From Mucor racemosus (taxonomy: Eukaryota; Mucoromycota; Mucoromycetes; Mucorales; Mucoraceae): a DNA stretch of 64,000 bases. A model generated the notes under the pieces. It saw only the letters and a list, made by a program, of their open reading frames with translations, searched no databases and was not told the DNA's origin. Below are positions 54,876 to 64,000 of this stretch, piece after piece. The translations under genes were made by a program, and so were the position numbers. Each line of letters starts with the position of its first letter. The stretch's first letter is position 1. The DNA is taken from the NCBI GenBank assembly GCA_027405735.1, contig JAPEHQ010000005.1, positions 1,550,001 through 1,614,000 of the forward strand. Direction: 5' to 3'.

Positions 54876-57770
54876 GAATAAAATCATGTTAATCTATTTA
54901 ATCCCTAAAAAATATTTGTTTCTATTTAATGGCCAACAATAAGATGAGGAAAACGAGATTTTGTCTTGTATACCGCTACCAACAATCAAAGATACACCAT
55001 AATTATTACTTGTTAATTGATATTGTTGATAAATCAATTTCTATAGGTCAAAAGTAAAGAGGTATTCAGTTCAAAGCGCTTGAAACAATTCAATTATGCT
55101 AATTTAAACGGTTTATCATATTTTGCCCATTCCATTACTATATTTGATTTTAATATTTTGTTTATACCGTGCTAATCGACTTGTTCGTCCATTAGAGTTT
55201 TAACTCACCATCTTTGATTAGTTTGTCTATAATAACTGTCCAATATTAGCTCATGGTATGTAAAACCATGAAAAGGGGTTGTCTAATCGCAAATTTGTTC
55301 AATTCAACTACTGATGCTAAACTAGCGTCAAATTAGTTGCGTTGACACGCAATGAAGTAAAGCATTTTATCAAGTACGATGTTGGTGTTCAATGTATTTC
55401 AGTTAAATTGAACAGATACAGTAGAGATATGGTTCATGCAGAGATATATGAATGTGAGAAAGAGCTCAGGTCTATGAACATAAAAAAATAATCTAAATTG
55501 TGATGCTTCATCGACCTGTGCGAGATTTTTTTATGGAGATACCTGCTGGTGGCTCAAGTGTAATTTAGGCATTTAATTGTCAAATGTATCCGAATCAAGA
55601 TGCCGTTGGTTGATGGATATAACAGATAATAAATGCAATGTCATTTATTAAATGGGTGAATGTAAATGTATAAAGCAAAGCTTACTTTTGAATGAAAGTA
55701 TTAATTATTTTGATTAACGTCAATAGGTTTAAAAAGCATAGTTAAGTGCAACCATTGCTACTAAATCGCATAATTTGATATGCAGAAAACTCTTGAAGCC
55801 TTTATTCTTTTTTTTTTGGTAATGCTACAGATCATCGTTCAATATGACTAAATATTAATAAATCCGAGAAAATTACAACCGGTAAAAAAACTAATACCCA
55901 ATGTACATCGAGGTCAAGATTGATAAAAGGGGCATTCATTGTGGAGTGGAAATTGCAACATTTTGATGAATAGAAATTAAAGGACCAAGATATTGTCTTT
56001 GCCTCAGGATTTCTAAAAGAGTTTAAAAGCATACTTCATCAAACGTATTTAGATGTTAAATACTCACCATATGCCATTAGTATCACCTTGTGTTTTACTT
56101 AATTGCTGTATTATTAAAAGTCAAACTTTTCTTAGCTTATAACAATGACAATACGATGTTTCTGATTTTAGATTAACATTTAACATTTATTATAAGGCGG
56201 GCTGATAATACGTTTTTTGGTACTACTGTAGATGGAACCAGTTAGTCAATTTAATATATAGAATTTGAATGCAAATGCCGAGGAACCATTTGTAGGTAGT
56301 ACTTAAGTTGGTTCTGGTAAAGCATTGAATAAATTGGCTTGGGACAAAGAGGGTAAAAAGGCGGCAATAATAGGTTCCAGTGATGGCCATGTTTATATTT
56401 ATGATATCGGAGAGGTAATATTAAAACTTAATGTAAATCATTTCTAGCGCAATAATTATCAAGTAAGATTATATTATCACCAAATAAACTACCACATAAT
56501 ATTAACATATGTATATATTTATTTATTTACAGTAATAAGCTTGATACAAGTGGGTACAACATCGTAAATTCTTGAAAAAGTTCTCAAATATTGTAAAATC
56601 TCTTATTTTTAAGACGTACAAGGCTTATAAGTGGAATATTAATTTAGAAAATTATTCTTGTCCAGACCATCAATTTTGACATCTTTTAATTTTTTTTTCT
56701 GATTTTGCAAATCTAGAGTTAATTATACTACCAATTATAAAAACAAAAAATATACACATATACAGAATTTAGCGCTCTATCTGCTCAATAAAAAATAACA
56801 AACATTTTTATTGCAAAATATTACATGAAAAGCCTTTAATCAAAAATCCGTTTTTGGGGCAAAAGTACAAAGTTTCATTACTTAACATTTAATATTAAGC
56901 TTTTATAAAATGTGCATTAATTATAGCTACAATTTTCTCTCACAATGTAGTATATTTAAAGGTTGATTTTGGTGTCAAAAGTTGATTTTTCTGTTTTTTG
57001 ATCAAAATCATGAGGGTTGGTAAGGATAGAAATGAGCCCCGAAAATGTCCGTTACAAAGTCTGAATTTTCAGACTGTACATGGTTAAATATAAGAAAAGT
57101 TGAAATAAACGCTTTTTTATTTAAAATTTAGATATACCATAGTAGACTTAGCTGTTCAATCTTACTATGCTCAATTACGGCGTGGCTTTGCGGCTCGCTT
57201 TTGCAACTTTTTAACGAATCTATGATATGACAGACGGTTTTTCTGGTAGAAAAATGTATGTTTCTATGGTAATAGATTTGCCTAATTTGTTTAGTTTATA
57301 GTTCATGCACAGTAATTCTGCTTTTACATTGGCTGAAATGTACAATTTAGTAGGGTTCTAAATGCGCTAAATAATGTAAAGCCTTGAAAACTCTTTTCTA
57401 TGTGTGTTGTCTCTCTCTCTTTTTGTTTTCATATTCCAAGGATATATTCACCGTTTGATAAGGTATATGAGACTATCAAGCTGGTATTCTTTCCTTTCAT
57501 CTGAATACGTATGCTAACATAAGGGTCTGATATTTTCAATATAGGTAGCAGTCGTTATATTAGAGACTGATCTTTCATTTAACCGCATTCTAAAATCAAA
57601 TATCATTATTTTACTACTGTATTGTTGGATGTATTTCTTAATGATTAGATCAAATCGAAGGCAATGATATTTATATCTAATGAATAAAAAAGTAGAACTA
57701 GTTACAATCCCACGAAATGTTCCCGAAAAGTGGTAAAATTTCAAATGATATAGAAACAAAAAAAAAAGAA
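54876..57770 (+). repeat. Family B repeat, copy D
   Basis: Alignable to 11,425-14,340 of copy B: the left part with peptide-like pieces, the dynein-like exon (56,231-56,414), the core (56,470-57,150) and part of the tail. It stops at ~57,770, where an unrelated repeat begins. It keeps a better reading of several peptides than copy B. Confidence 0.85.
56231..56414 (+). pseudogene. Dynein intermediate chain-like last WD40 exon (copy D)
   Basis: Reads DGTS, then a slip, NLNANAEEPFVG, then SGKALNKLAWDKEGKKAAI, one extra codon, GSSDGHVYIYDIGE and a GTAATA donor. It is the clearest of the three copies for the match to dynein intermediate chain. Stops and slips remain, so it is not functional. The parent gene is not in this window. 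Confidence 0.65.
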
Positions 57771-57774
57771 TGAC

Positions 57775-57995
57775 CTTGCAGTAAATAACGAAGTTGTTTA
57801 CTAAAATAAAAAATATAAAAATGAAAGCAGTAGAAATACAACTACAATCAGCTAAAGTTTTTATTACAAAAAATTTCTGGAGATTTAAAATAATTGAAAA
57901 AGTATGAGGGTATTTATAGTAGTGATTTGGAGAACTTGGATACCATCAGACTTGAATGGAGGAGGTACATTTAGTAATCTTCCAGTTTTGAGTAC
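57775..57995 (-). repeat. Short dispersed repeat, inverted partner of 36,400-36,620
   Basis: Reverse complement of 36,400-36,620, with CAGTAAATAACGAAG at the left end and GTACTCAAAACTGG (inverted) at the right. It joins directly to the LTR-like repeat at 57,996. Confidence 0.75.
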
Positions 57996-58221
57996 TGTTA
58001 CGCCAGGAGATTATATCAATCTCAAAGCTAAAATATGTACTAAATCATTTAATAAAAATAAAGGAAAACTGTTATAAAATGAAAGAGCACACTAAAACTA
58101 AAGAACTTTATTATAAGATCGAACCATCTTCTTTTATATTCACATTCTCTAATTATATGACCTGTTTAAAGGAGTCTATTTATATATATACATATATCCA
58201 ATCAAGTCTAGGTGACACACA
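57996..58221 (-). repeat. LTR-like repeat, copy 2
   Basis: Starts TGTTACGCCAGG and ends GACACACA. It matches 53,908-54,145. On the minus strand it has GAATATAAAAG and AATAAAGTTC in LTR order and ends ...CGTAACA. The flanks do not show a 5-bp duplication. Confidence 0.55.
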
Positions 58222-58354
58222 CTAGTTCCACATTCTTGTATAAACGGAGCTTCATAACATAATACACAGCAATGTAGAACTTAACATATCAAACTGTGTC
58301 GTAATCTTAACCAAGGAATGCACCCAGATCTGTGGATGCAACAAGTACATTGTC
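58222..58354. other. Spacer between repeats
   Basis: Nothing recognised. Confidence 0.4.
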
Positions 58355-58880
58355 ATTGGTTTAATATTTTAAGGGGTAAATCATGTAGAGCATTGGCCAT
58401 AATAAGGGATTAATGTCAAGTGTGACAATATCGACCTTTTGGGAAAAAATGGTTGTTTTGTTTATTATTGTTATATCTATTTCATGTAACCTTGATTTTA
58501 AGGGGTAGTTTTTATAAGCTTAAATCTTATTTATATATTGATAGATGATAGTGGAACTTCAATATAATAGATAAGCAGCAGTTGACTAAATTGATATCTT
58601 TGTTTATTATTATTATTGATTTGGATAGAATCCTGTTTTGATATAATATATGTCATTTGTATAATTGATTGCACTGTGATCAAGGGTGCTATCATCTACA
58701 CGACATGTATGATTCAAAAAGGTATTTTATATTTTTAGCATGCGTTTGTTATTGTGTTCAATTGAAGCGTTTGTTTATTATTGTTGTTCACATTTCAAGT
58801 GGTATCATATTTTATGAGCGACACTTGGAATTTTTTAGGTTATTTTATTATTATCAAGCGTTTTTAGTATGTAATTCCAC
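58355..58880 (+). repeat. Dispersed repeat, inverted partner of 34,945-35,465
   Basis: Reverse complement of 34,945-35,465 with an extra or altered stretch near the left end. Carries the 89-codon frame (CVCYCVQLKRLFII) shared with the partner. No domain is recognised. Confidence 0.75.
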
Positions 58881-58882
58881 TG

Positions 58883-60235
58883 CATTATCATCAAATAAAC
58901 TACCACACAATACCAACATGTATACCAATTTACAGTAATAAGCTTGAATCAAGTGGGTACAGCATCGTAAATTCTTAAAAAATTTCTCAAGTATTATGAA
59001 ATCTCTTATTTTTAAGACTTAGAAGGCTTATAAGCGGAATATTAATGTAGAAAATTGATTTTGTCCAGATAATCAATTTTGACATCTTTTAATTTTTTTT
59101 TTCTGATTTTGCAAATCTAGAGTTAATTATACTACCAATTATAAAAACAAAAAATATACACATATACAGAATTTAGCGCTCTATCTGCTCAATAAAAAAT
59201 AACAAACATTTTTATTGCAAAATATTACATGAAAAGCCTTTAATCAAAAATCCGTTTTTGGGGCAAAAGTACAAAGTTTCATTACTTAACATTTAATATT
59301 AAGCTTTTATAAAATGTGTATTAATTATAGCTACAATTTTCTCTCACAATGTAATATGTTTAAACGTTGATTTTGGTATCAAAATTTGATTTTTCTATTT
59401 TTTGATCAAAATCATGAGGGTTGGTAAGGATAGAAATGAGCCCCGAAAATGTCCGCTACAAAGTCTGAATTTTCAGACCGTATGTGGTTAAATATAAGAA
59501 AAGTCGAAAAAACACCTTTTTATTTCAAACTTAGATATACCATAAGAGTCTTAGCCGTTCAACCTTGCTATGTTTAATTACGGTGTCGCTCTACGGGAAC
59601 GCGTTTGCAATGTTTTAATGAATCTATAATATGACAGACGGTTTTTCTGGTAGAAAAATGCATATTTCTATGATAACATACTGTATATTGTCTATTTTGT
59701 TTAGTTTATGGTTCATATGCTGTAATGCTGCTTTTACATTGGCTGAAATGTGCAATTTAGCAGGATTTTAATTGCGCTAAATAATGTAAAGCCTTGAAAA
59801 TCCTTTTCTAAGTGTGTTGTTTCTTCTCTTTTTTTGTTTTCATATTCCAAGGATATATTCACCGTTTGATAAGGTATATGAGACTATCAAGCTGGTATTC
59901 CTTTCTTTCATCTGAATACGCATGCTAACATAAAGGGACTGATATGTTCATGTAACCGCATTCTAAGATCAAACATTATTATTTAGTATTGTATTGTTGG
60001 ATGTACTTCTTGATTACCAGATCAAATCGAAGGCAATGATATTTATATTTACTCAATAAAAACCTAGAACTGGCTGCAAACCCACGAAATGTTCCAGAAG
60101 AGTAATAAAATTTCAAATGGTATAGAAATAAACAAAAAAGAATAATCTAATGTCTTGCCTAATAACCATAGTATTGATTGTTGTGGCTATACCTGAAAAC
60201 AAATCTTTTTACAGCTGACAATCGTAAGCTAAAAT
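58883..60235 (+). repeat. Family B repeat, copy E (core and tail)
   Basis: Matches 13,045-14,440 of copy B and is closer to copy D (both share CAGAATTTAGCGC and ATCTGCTC in the core). It lies in the same orientation as copy D, about 1.1 kb after it, so D and E form a broken tandem. Confidence 0.85.
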
Positions 60236-60659
60236 AGTGTTTTATCCACCGGTTATTTGTAAGGTAATGAATTTTTTGATTTGTAATCCTTATTGATAAG
60301 AAGTCAGCTAACTGATCTGTGGTAACATTATTGATTGTTCTTATTGTTCTAAAGTAAGATCCAGGAAACGGGATATTATGTGAGACGTATGCACTTGTTG
60401 GACTTAGCTGTATGAAATAAGCTCAACGTAAATGTGCTGTGTTACTAATGTAAATAGATTGATCTGACATGGAATGTCAGAAAGATATAATCGATCCAAA
60501 ACTGATGTAACGGATAAATGTAATATAGAATTTGAATATAAATAGGACGAATTATTCATATTAAACAAAGATGATCTTCAGTTTTTGTGTGTAATTTAAT
60601 TTAACAAGTTTCTTTATTAAACCATACATTTTTTCTTGCTACAATATTTACTCTAAATC
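60236..60659 (+). other. Promoter-like / LTR-like sequence
   Basis: Contains GAATATAAATAGG at ~60,535 and a T-rich leader ending before the frame at 60,660. This may be an LTR or the promoter of the relic gene that follows. No partner was found. Confidence 0.35.
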
Positions 60660-61271
60660 TTGGGTATTTCATTCAACATTGACCGAAGTACTAAAGAAGG
60701 CCTTGATGAAAGAGGAAAAAGCACAAGAACTGCATATCTGAAAGCTTTGAATGAACAAAACGTTGATGACAATGAGACCAATAAACTGCGTGATATTGTA
60801 ACTAATATGAATAAGCATGTCAAATCTCTCTCTGCTGGTCACAAGGTTACTTCTGCTGCTGCTACCAAGGTCTCTGTTAATTCGTTATCTTCTGGTCTAA
60901 AGATATCTAAAAAAAGAGGTCTCCCAAAGTTTCAGTAGGAAAATAATAAAGCCAAGCCTTCCTTTCCCAAACGAAGATACCTATAATACGTCCGTCGATT
61001 ATTTCCTATCCGAATTCGAAAAGTTCATGTACTCTTTCCGGTCAAGACATTGAAGATGTATGGCGAAAATACATTCCTCTCACTTGGTCTCATAAATTGA
61101 ATGACTGGACAAAGACTGTGGTTTTGAAGTCGAATAATTAGCATGATGTTAAGTTGGTATTCGACAAGAAATTTAGCAACGTTGTCTCAAGAATTCACAA
61201 GAGACGTGCTGTTACGAATACAAATATTGGCTTTAAGGAGTCAGTTGATGATGAATACTCTAGTCCTTTCT
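60660..61271 (+). pseudogene. Relic of an unrecognised gene
   Basis: A 92-codon frame (60,660-60,938; starts on TTG, rich in Lys/Ser/Thr) ends in a stop. The sequence continues to read like protein in other frames: GQDIEDVWRKYIPLTW, SHKLNDWTKTVVLKSNN, then a stop and HDVKLVFDKKFSNVVSRIHK up to ~61,271. The order suggests a gene broken by several stops or slips, or a multi-exon gene whose introns I cannot place. No domain is recognised; it may come from a retrotransposon because of the LTR-like sequence in front. Confidence 0.4.
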
Positions 61272-61390
61272 AAGTTGATGGATATATATCCAAGTAGTGC
61301 ATTTATATTTAGCTGCGCAAAATGCATCTAAGTGTGGCTATTATGAAGTACATTTAGCCATGCATATTTGATAAACATAACAATATGAAC

Positions 61391-61518
61391 AAAAAATCTC
61401 TTAATTCTCTTAATTGTGCCACATTAAGGAAAATAAGAAAATTTTCACTGCTTATTTTTTTTAAATTTTGTCTTATTTTCCTTAATGTGGCACAATTAAG
61501 AGAATTAAGGGATTTTTT
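61391..61518. repeat. Foldback element with 48-bp arms
   Basis: Arms 61,391-61,438 and 61,471-61,518 are inverted copies with one mismatch (TCTC against TCCC), separated by a 32-nt AT-rich loop. Weaker pairing extends outward for about ten more bases (ACAATATGAA with TTCATAGTGT). It is probably a miniature foldback transposon. A TA duplication is not clear. Confidence 0.85.
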
Positions 61519-62324
61519 CTTCATAGTGTAAGAGTCATTAATATGTCTAATTTTATGGACTAAAACACTTTCCCAGCAGGAGCTTTTACGTTTTTCATAG
61601 CTGTTTTGGACAAAAACCATGATTTTGAAAGAGAAACGTGAGCTGCTAAACATCTTGTGGTTAAGGTACACTATGATCTCCATATCATCTTGTATTGAAT
61701 TAAAATAAACTACTTAATTTGGAGTTGACAATTCCTATTATTTATGACAACAAGATAGCATTCCTAGAAGAGATATGGAAACTGGAACAACATTCGTTAT
61801 GAGGTATGGAACCATCACTAACAGTTTAGATAATAGAAAATAGCAGCACGTGTAATAGGAATGAACACCGAAATTAGAATAGATTTGAAATGTATATATA
61901 TAGAGGAGCTCAGGGCACAAAAAAAGAGTTCGTCAGTTTATTCTTAAAGTCAGTAAAGGTTACTATATTCTAGTTGACTTACCATCGTTTTTTTTTATAT
62001 ATATTTTTTATTAGCTATTATGTCAGCTAATTCACAAATCTGATTAGGATATCTGACTTTTGCAACATATGGTACACCAAGTGATGTAAAGTTTGTATAA
62101 GAGCTATCAATGGTTGTGGTTTTATTGACTGAGGCAATTTATAGCAGGCAGATAATTTTCACGTCTTCGTCTTGTAGTTGTTTTTCGATAAATACTACGA
62201 TTTTTAGGGAGAAAATGAGCTACTAAGTATCAGATTAGCGTTTCTAAATTCGGAAAGATATAATGCATTTAATAGTGCGTATTTTATTACAGAGTAATTG
62301 ATCTGTATGTGATTTTATGGACTA
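61519..62324. other. AT-rich stretch, nothing recognised
   Basis: Short frames without domains. TATATATAGAGG at ~61,895 is TATA-like. No gene is supported. Confidence 0.45.
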
Positions 62325-63430
62325 CTTTCTCCTTTCTCCTTAAAATTCGTGTCCAACTTTCATCCCTGATGCTGAACTTTTTTTTCATTAAATAACACCA
62401 AACAAAATTTATATGCCAATGTAGTACCTGAGATGTTTAAGTTTAATCTAAAAGCGCGTTTCCGGAAATACCTTATTTCTGTCAGTTAATAGAACGTTTT
62501 TAGTGTTAATGTTTCAGATCTTTACACATATTTCACTGCTAAAACTCAAAAACTTTAAGTCTTCATATCTCTGTAAAAAATTAAGCTATAAAAATACTTT
62601 TCAATAAAAAAATTGACTTGTTTTGAAGTGCTCTATAGCGTATTGTATTATATAAAAAATCCGGACACTTTTATTTTTTTTCATTTTTTTGGTCATTTTT
62701 TAGTAGATTACAAAATATTTGTTAAATTGAGTAACGCTTTTTTTACATTCATGTTATCAAGCTCGTTGAGCTGTCTCGGATCTAATTTAGGGTTTTTCCA
62801 AATATTGATTTTTCGTGGAGATATCTTCAAAAGTGTATACAAAGAAATATCTTGGCTTCTAACTCCAGTTTTTTCCCTGTATACCCTCATCCAAAATTCT
62901 GAATTTATAAAAATTTCAACAAAAATCTCGTTTTCTCTACGAAAAATGTAGCTAAACGGTTCAGGAATGGCTCGATCGATAGATAATTTTTTTTGCATTA
63001 TCTTCACTATTGATTCTTAAAACATGCTTACAAAAAGTGTTGCGTATCTTCAAAAAACCTTCAGAATTTCAATTACTTTTTTTGTAAAATTTAATATAAA
63101 ACATTTGTCCAAATTTTGGTTAGATAGATGCAAAATTTAAAACTGTACAAAAACCGTTTAATGCGCTAGGCCTGCTTATTTTGCAGTTCATGAGCTATTA
63201 AACGATTTTAGTTTTTTAATCATTTTTCGACTATTTTTCGTAAATCCTTTTGAAACTCAGCTAACAAGATTTTGAGCTGTATGCGAACTATTAGTTTGTA
63301 TATCGCGACGAAAAATCAATATCTTTTGTTGAAACAAAAAATTCAGTGTAGCTTTCAGTTGGATCTACCTTATCTATACAAAAAAGTAATACCTCAATAT
63401 AAGTGGTTAATTTTTTACAATCGATTTTAG
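62325..63430 (+). repeat. 1.1-kb repeat family F2, copy 4
   Basis: Aligns with 52,492-53,640 throughout (GATTTTTCGTGGAG, ACCCTCATCC blocks). The minus-strand frame 62,708-63,007 (99 codons) is the second unbroken version of the family frame. Its right end reads ATTTTTTACAATCGATTTT. Confidence 0.85.
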
Positions 63431-63523
63431 GTCAATTTTTAGTTAATGTTAAGGCAATGCATTTATATTTTAGATAGATGCCAAGCTTTGAGAGATTATT
63501 TCTATATACATGAATAATTTCTA

Positions 63524-64000
63524 CAGTTGTGGTTCGATTTAGTGGAATTGTTGGGGGTTGGGAGGAAGAAAATTGTTCATTAAATCGAGTTTTCCACCAA
63601 ATCGAATAAATCATTTTCCGTAGTATTGGGTCAAAAAATGGGAACCGAAGGCTTTACTAATTTATAGTATTAAATAATTCTGTTAATAAAGGTTTTTTTG
63701 CATTCGAGCAACTGAATCAAATAGGGGATAACAAAAAACTGCAGTAAATTAAGCTCGTGATTTGGTTATTCTCCATATTTCTTCTAATTTCATGGCTATC
63801 AGATCAAGCTATTACCGGCTAGATATAGTTTTATCATATGATGTTTGTATTCTACTAATATAATAGACTGGGAGAAACGAAATTGACCAATATCCACTGA
63901 GTCAATTCAGTGGATTTAGGCAATAAAATTACGAAAAAAAAAACGGGAGATTTCAGTGTCCCTTAAATCGAAAATCCCTTATTTTTGAGCCCACCAAATC
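63524..64000 (-). mobile_element. Second copy of the 496-bp MITE, cut by the window end
   Basis: Begins CAGTTGTGGTTCGATTTAGT preceded by TA. It is the inverted form of 35,736-36,231, with more substitutions, and still contains the paired TTTAGTGGA-type words. The far terminus lies just outside the window. Confidence 0.88.

Noticed and set aside
58669..58938. 89-codon frame with Cys-rich segment (also at 34,930-35,214)
   Set aside because: Conserved only because both are copies of one repeat; no domain, and the two differ by indels near the ends.
1..64000. tRNA, rRNA and CRISPR arrays
   Set aside because: No cloverleaf with convincing A and B boxes, no rRNA blocks and no regularly spaced short repeats were seen by eye.

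Overview
The window looks like nuclear DNA of an AT-rich fungus, most likely an early-diverging one (Mucoromycota, probably Mucorales-like). The basis is short GT...CTAAC...TAG introns of about 45-80 nt, fungal versions of conserved eukaryotic genes (TOM70, RPL11, CNOT11, a Bud4/anillin-type septin organiser), a chromodomain Ty3/gypsy element and a heavy load of degraded interspersed repeats. The taxon is inferred from gene style only; no marker gene here fixes it.

Layout: 1-17 kb is repeat territory. Two copies of one repeat family (here 'family B') lie head to head as a large imperfect palindrome. The left arm is 1206-3520 continuing at 10583-10710, the right arm is 11421-15119, and a ~0.7 kb unit ('U') sits between them and again after the right arm. 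A chromovirus with an intact ORF (LTRs 3521-4055 and 10049-10577, TSD GTACC, 1866-aa Gag-Pol on the minus strand) is inserted in the left arm. Family B carries a decayed final exon that resembles dynein intermediate chain. 18.3-30.5 kb holds three plus-strand genes: an ankyrin + anillin/Bud4-like + PH protein (1978 aa, 6 exons), a Golgi-type GT8-like/GT64 glycosyltransferase (580 aa, 8 exons) and TOM70 (603 aa, 7 exons). 30.5-38.9 kb is again repeats, including a complete 496-bp TA-flanked MITE. 39.0-50.7 kb is a second gene island: secreted YcaC-like isochorismatase-fold hydrolase (+), CNOT11 (-), AMP-forming acyl-CoA ligase (-) with a decayed paralogue next to it, RPL11 (+), an unrecognised Ser/Thr/Gln-rich protein (+), a ubiquitin-like/BAG co-chaperone (-) and an APC-family amino-acid permease (-). 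From 51 kb to the end there is no intact gene: nested copies of the same repeat families, LTR-like fragments, a foldback element and a second MITE cut by the window end.

The genes do not form a pathway; this is an ordinary mixture of housekeeping genes between repeat blocks. The notable points are the domain fusion with a tandem-repeat core in the anillin-like gene, the gene fragment carried by a dispersed repeat inside a big palindrome, a 1.1 kb repeat family whose copies share a peptide-like reading frame, and the in-place decay of a duplicated ligase. Exon structures were worked out by hand from splice motifs and frame continuity and have not been checked against transcripts.
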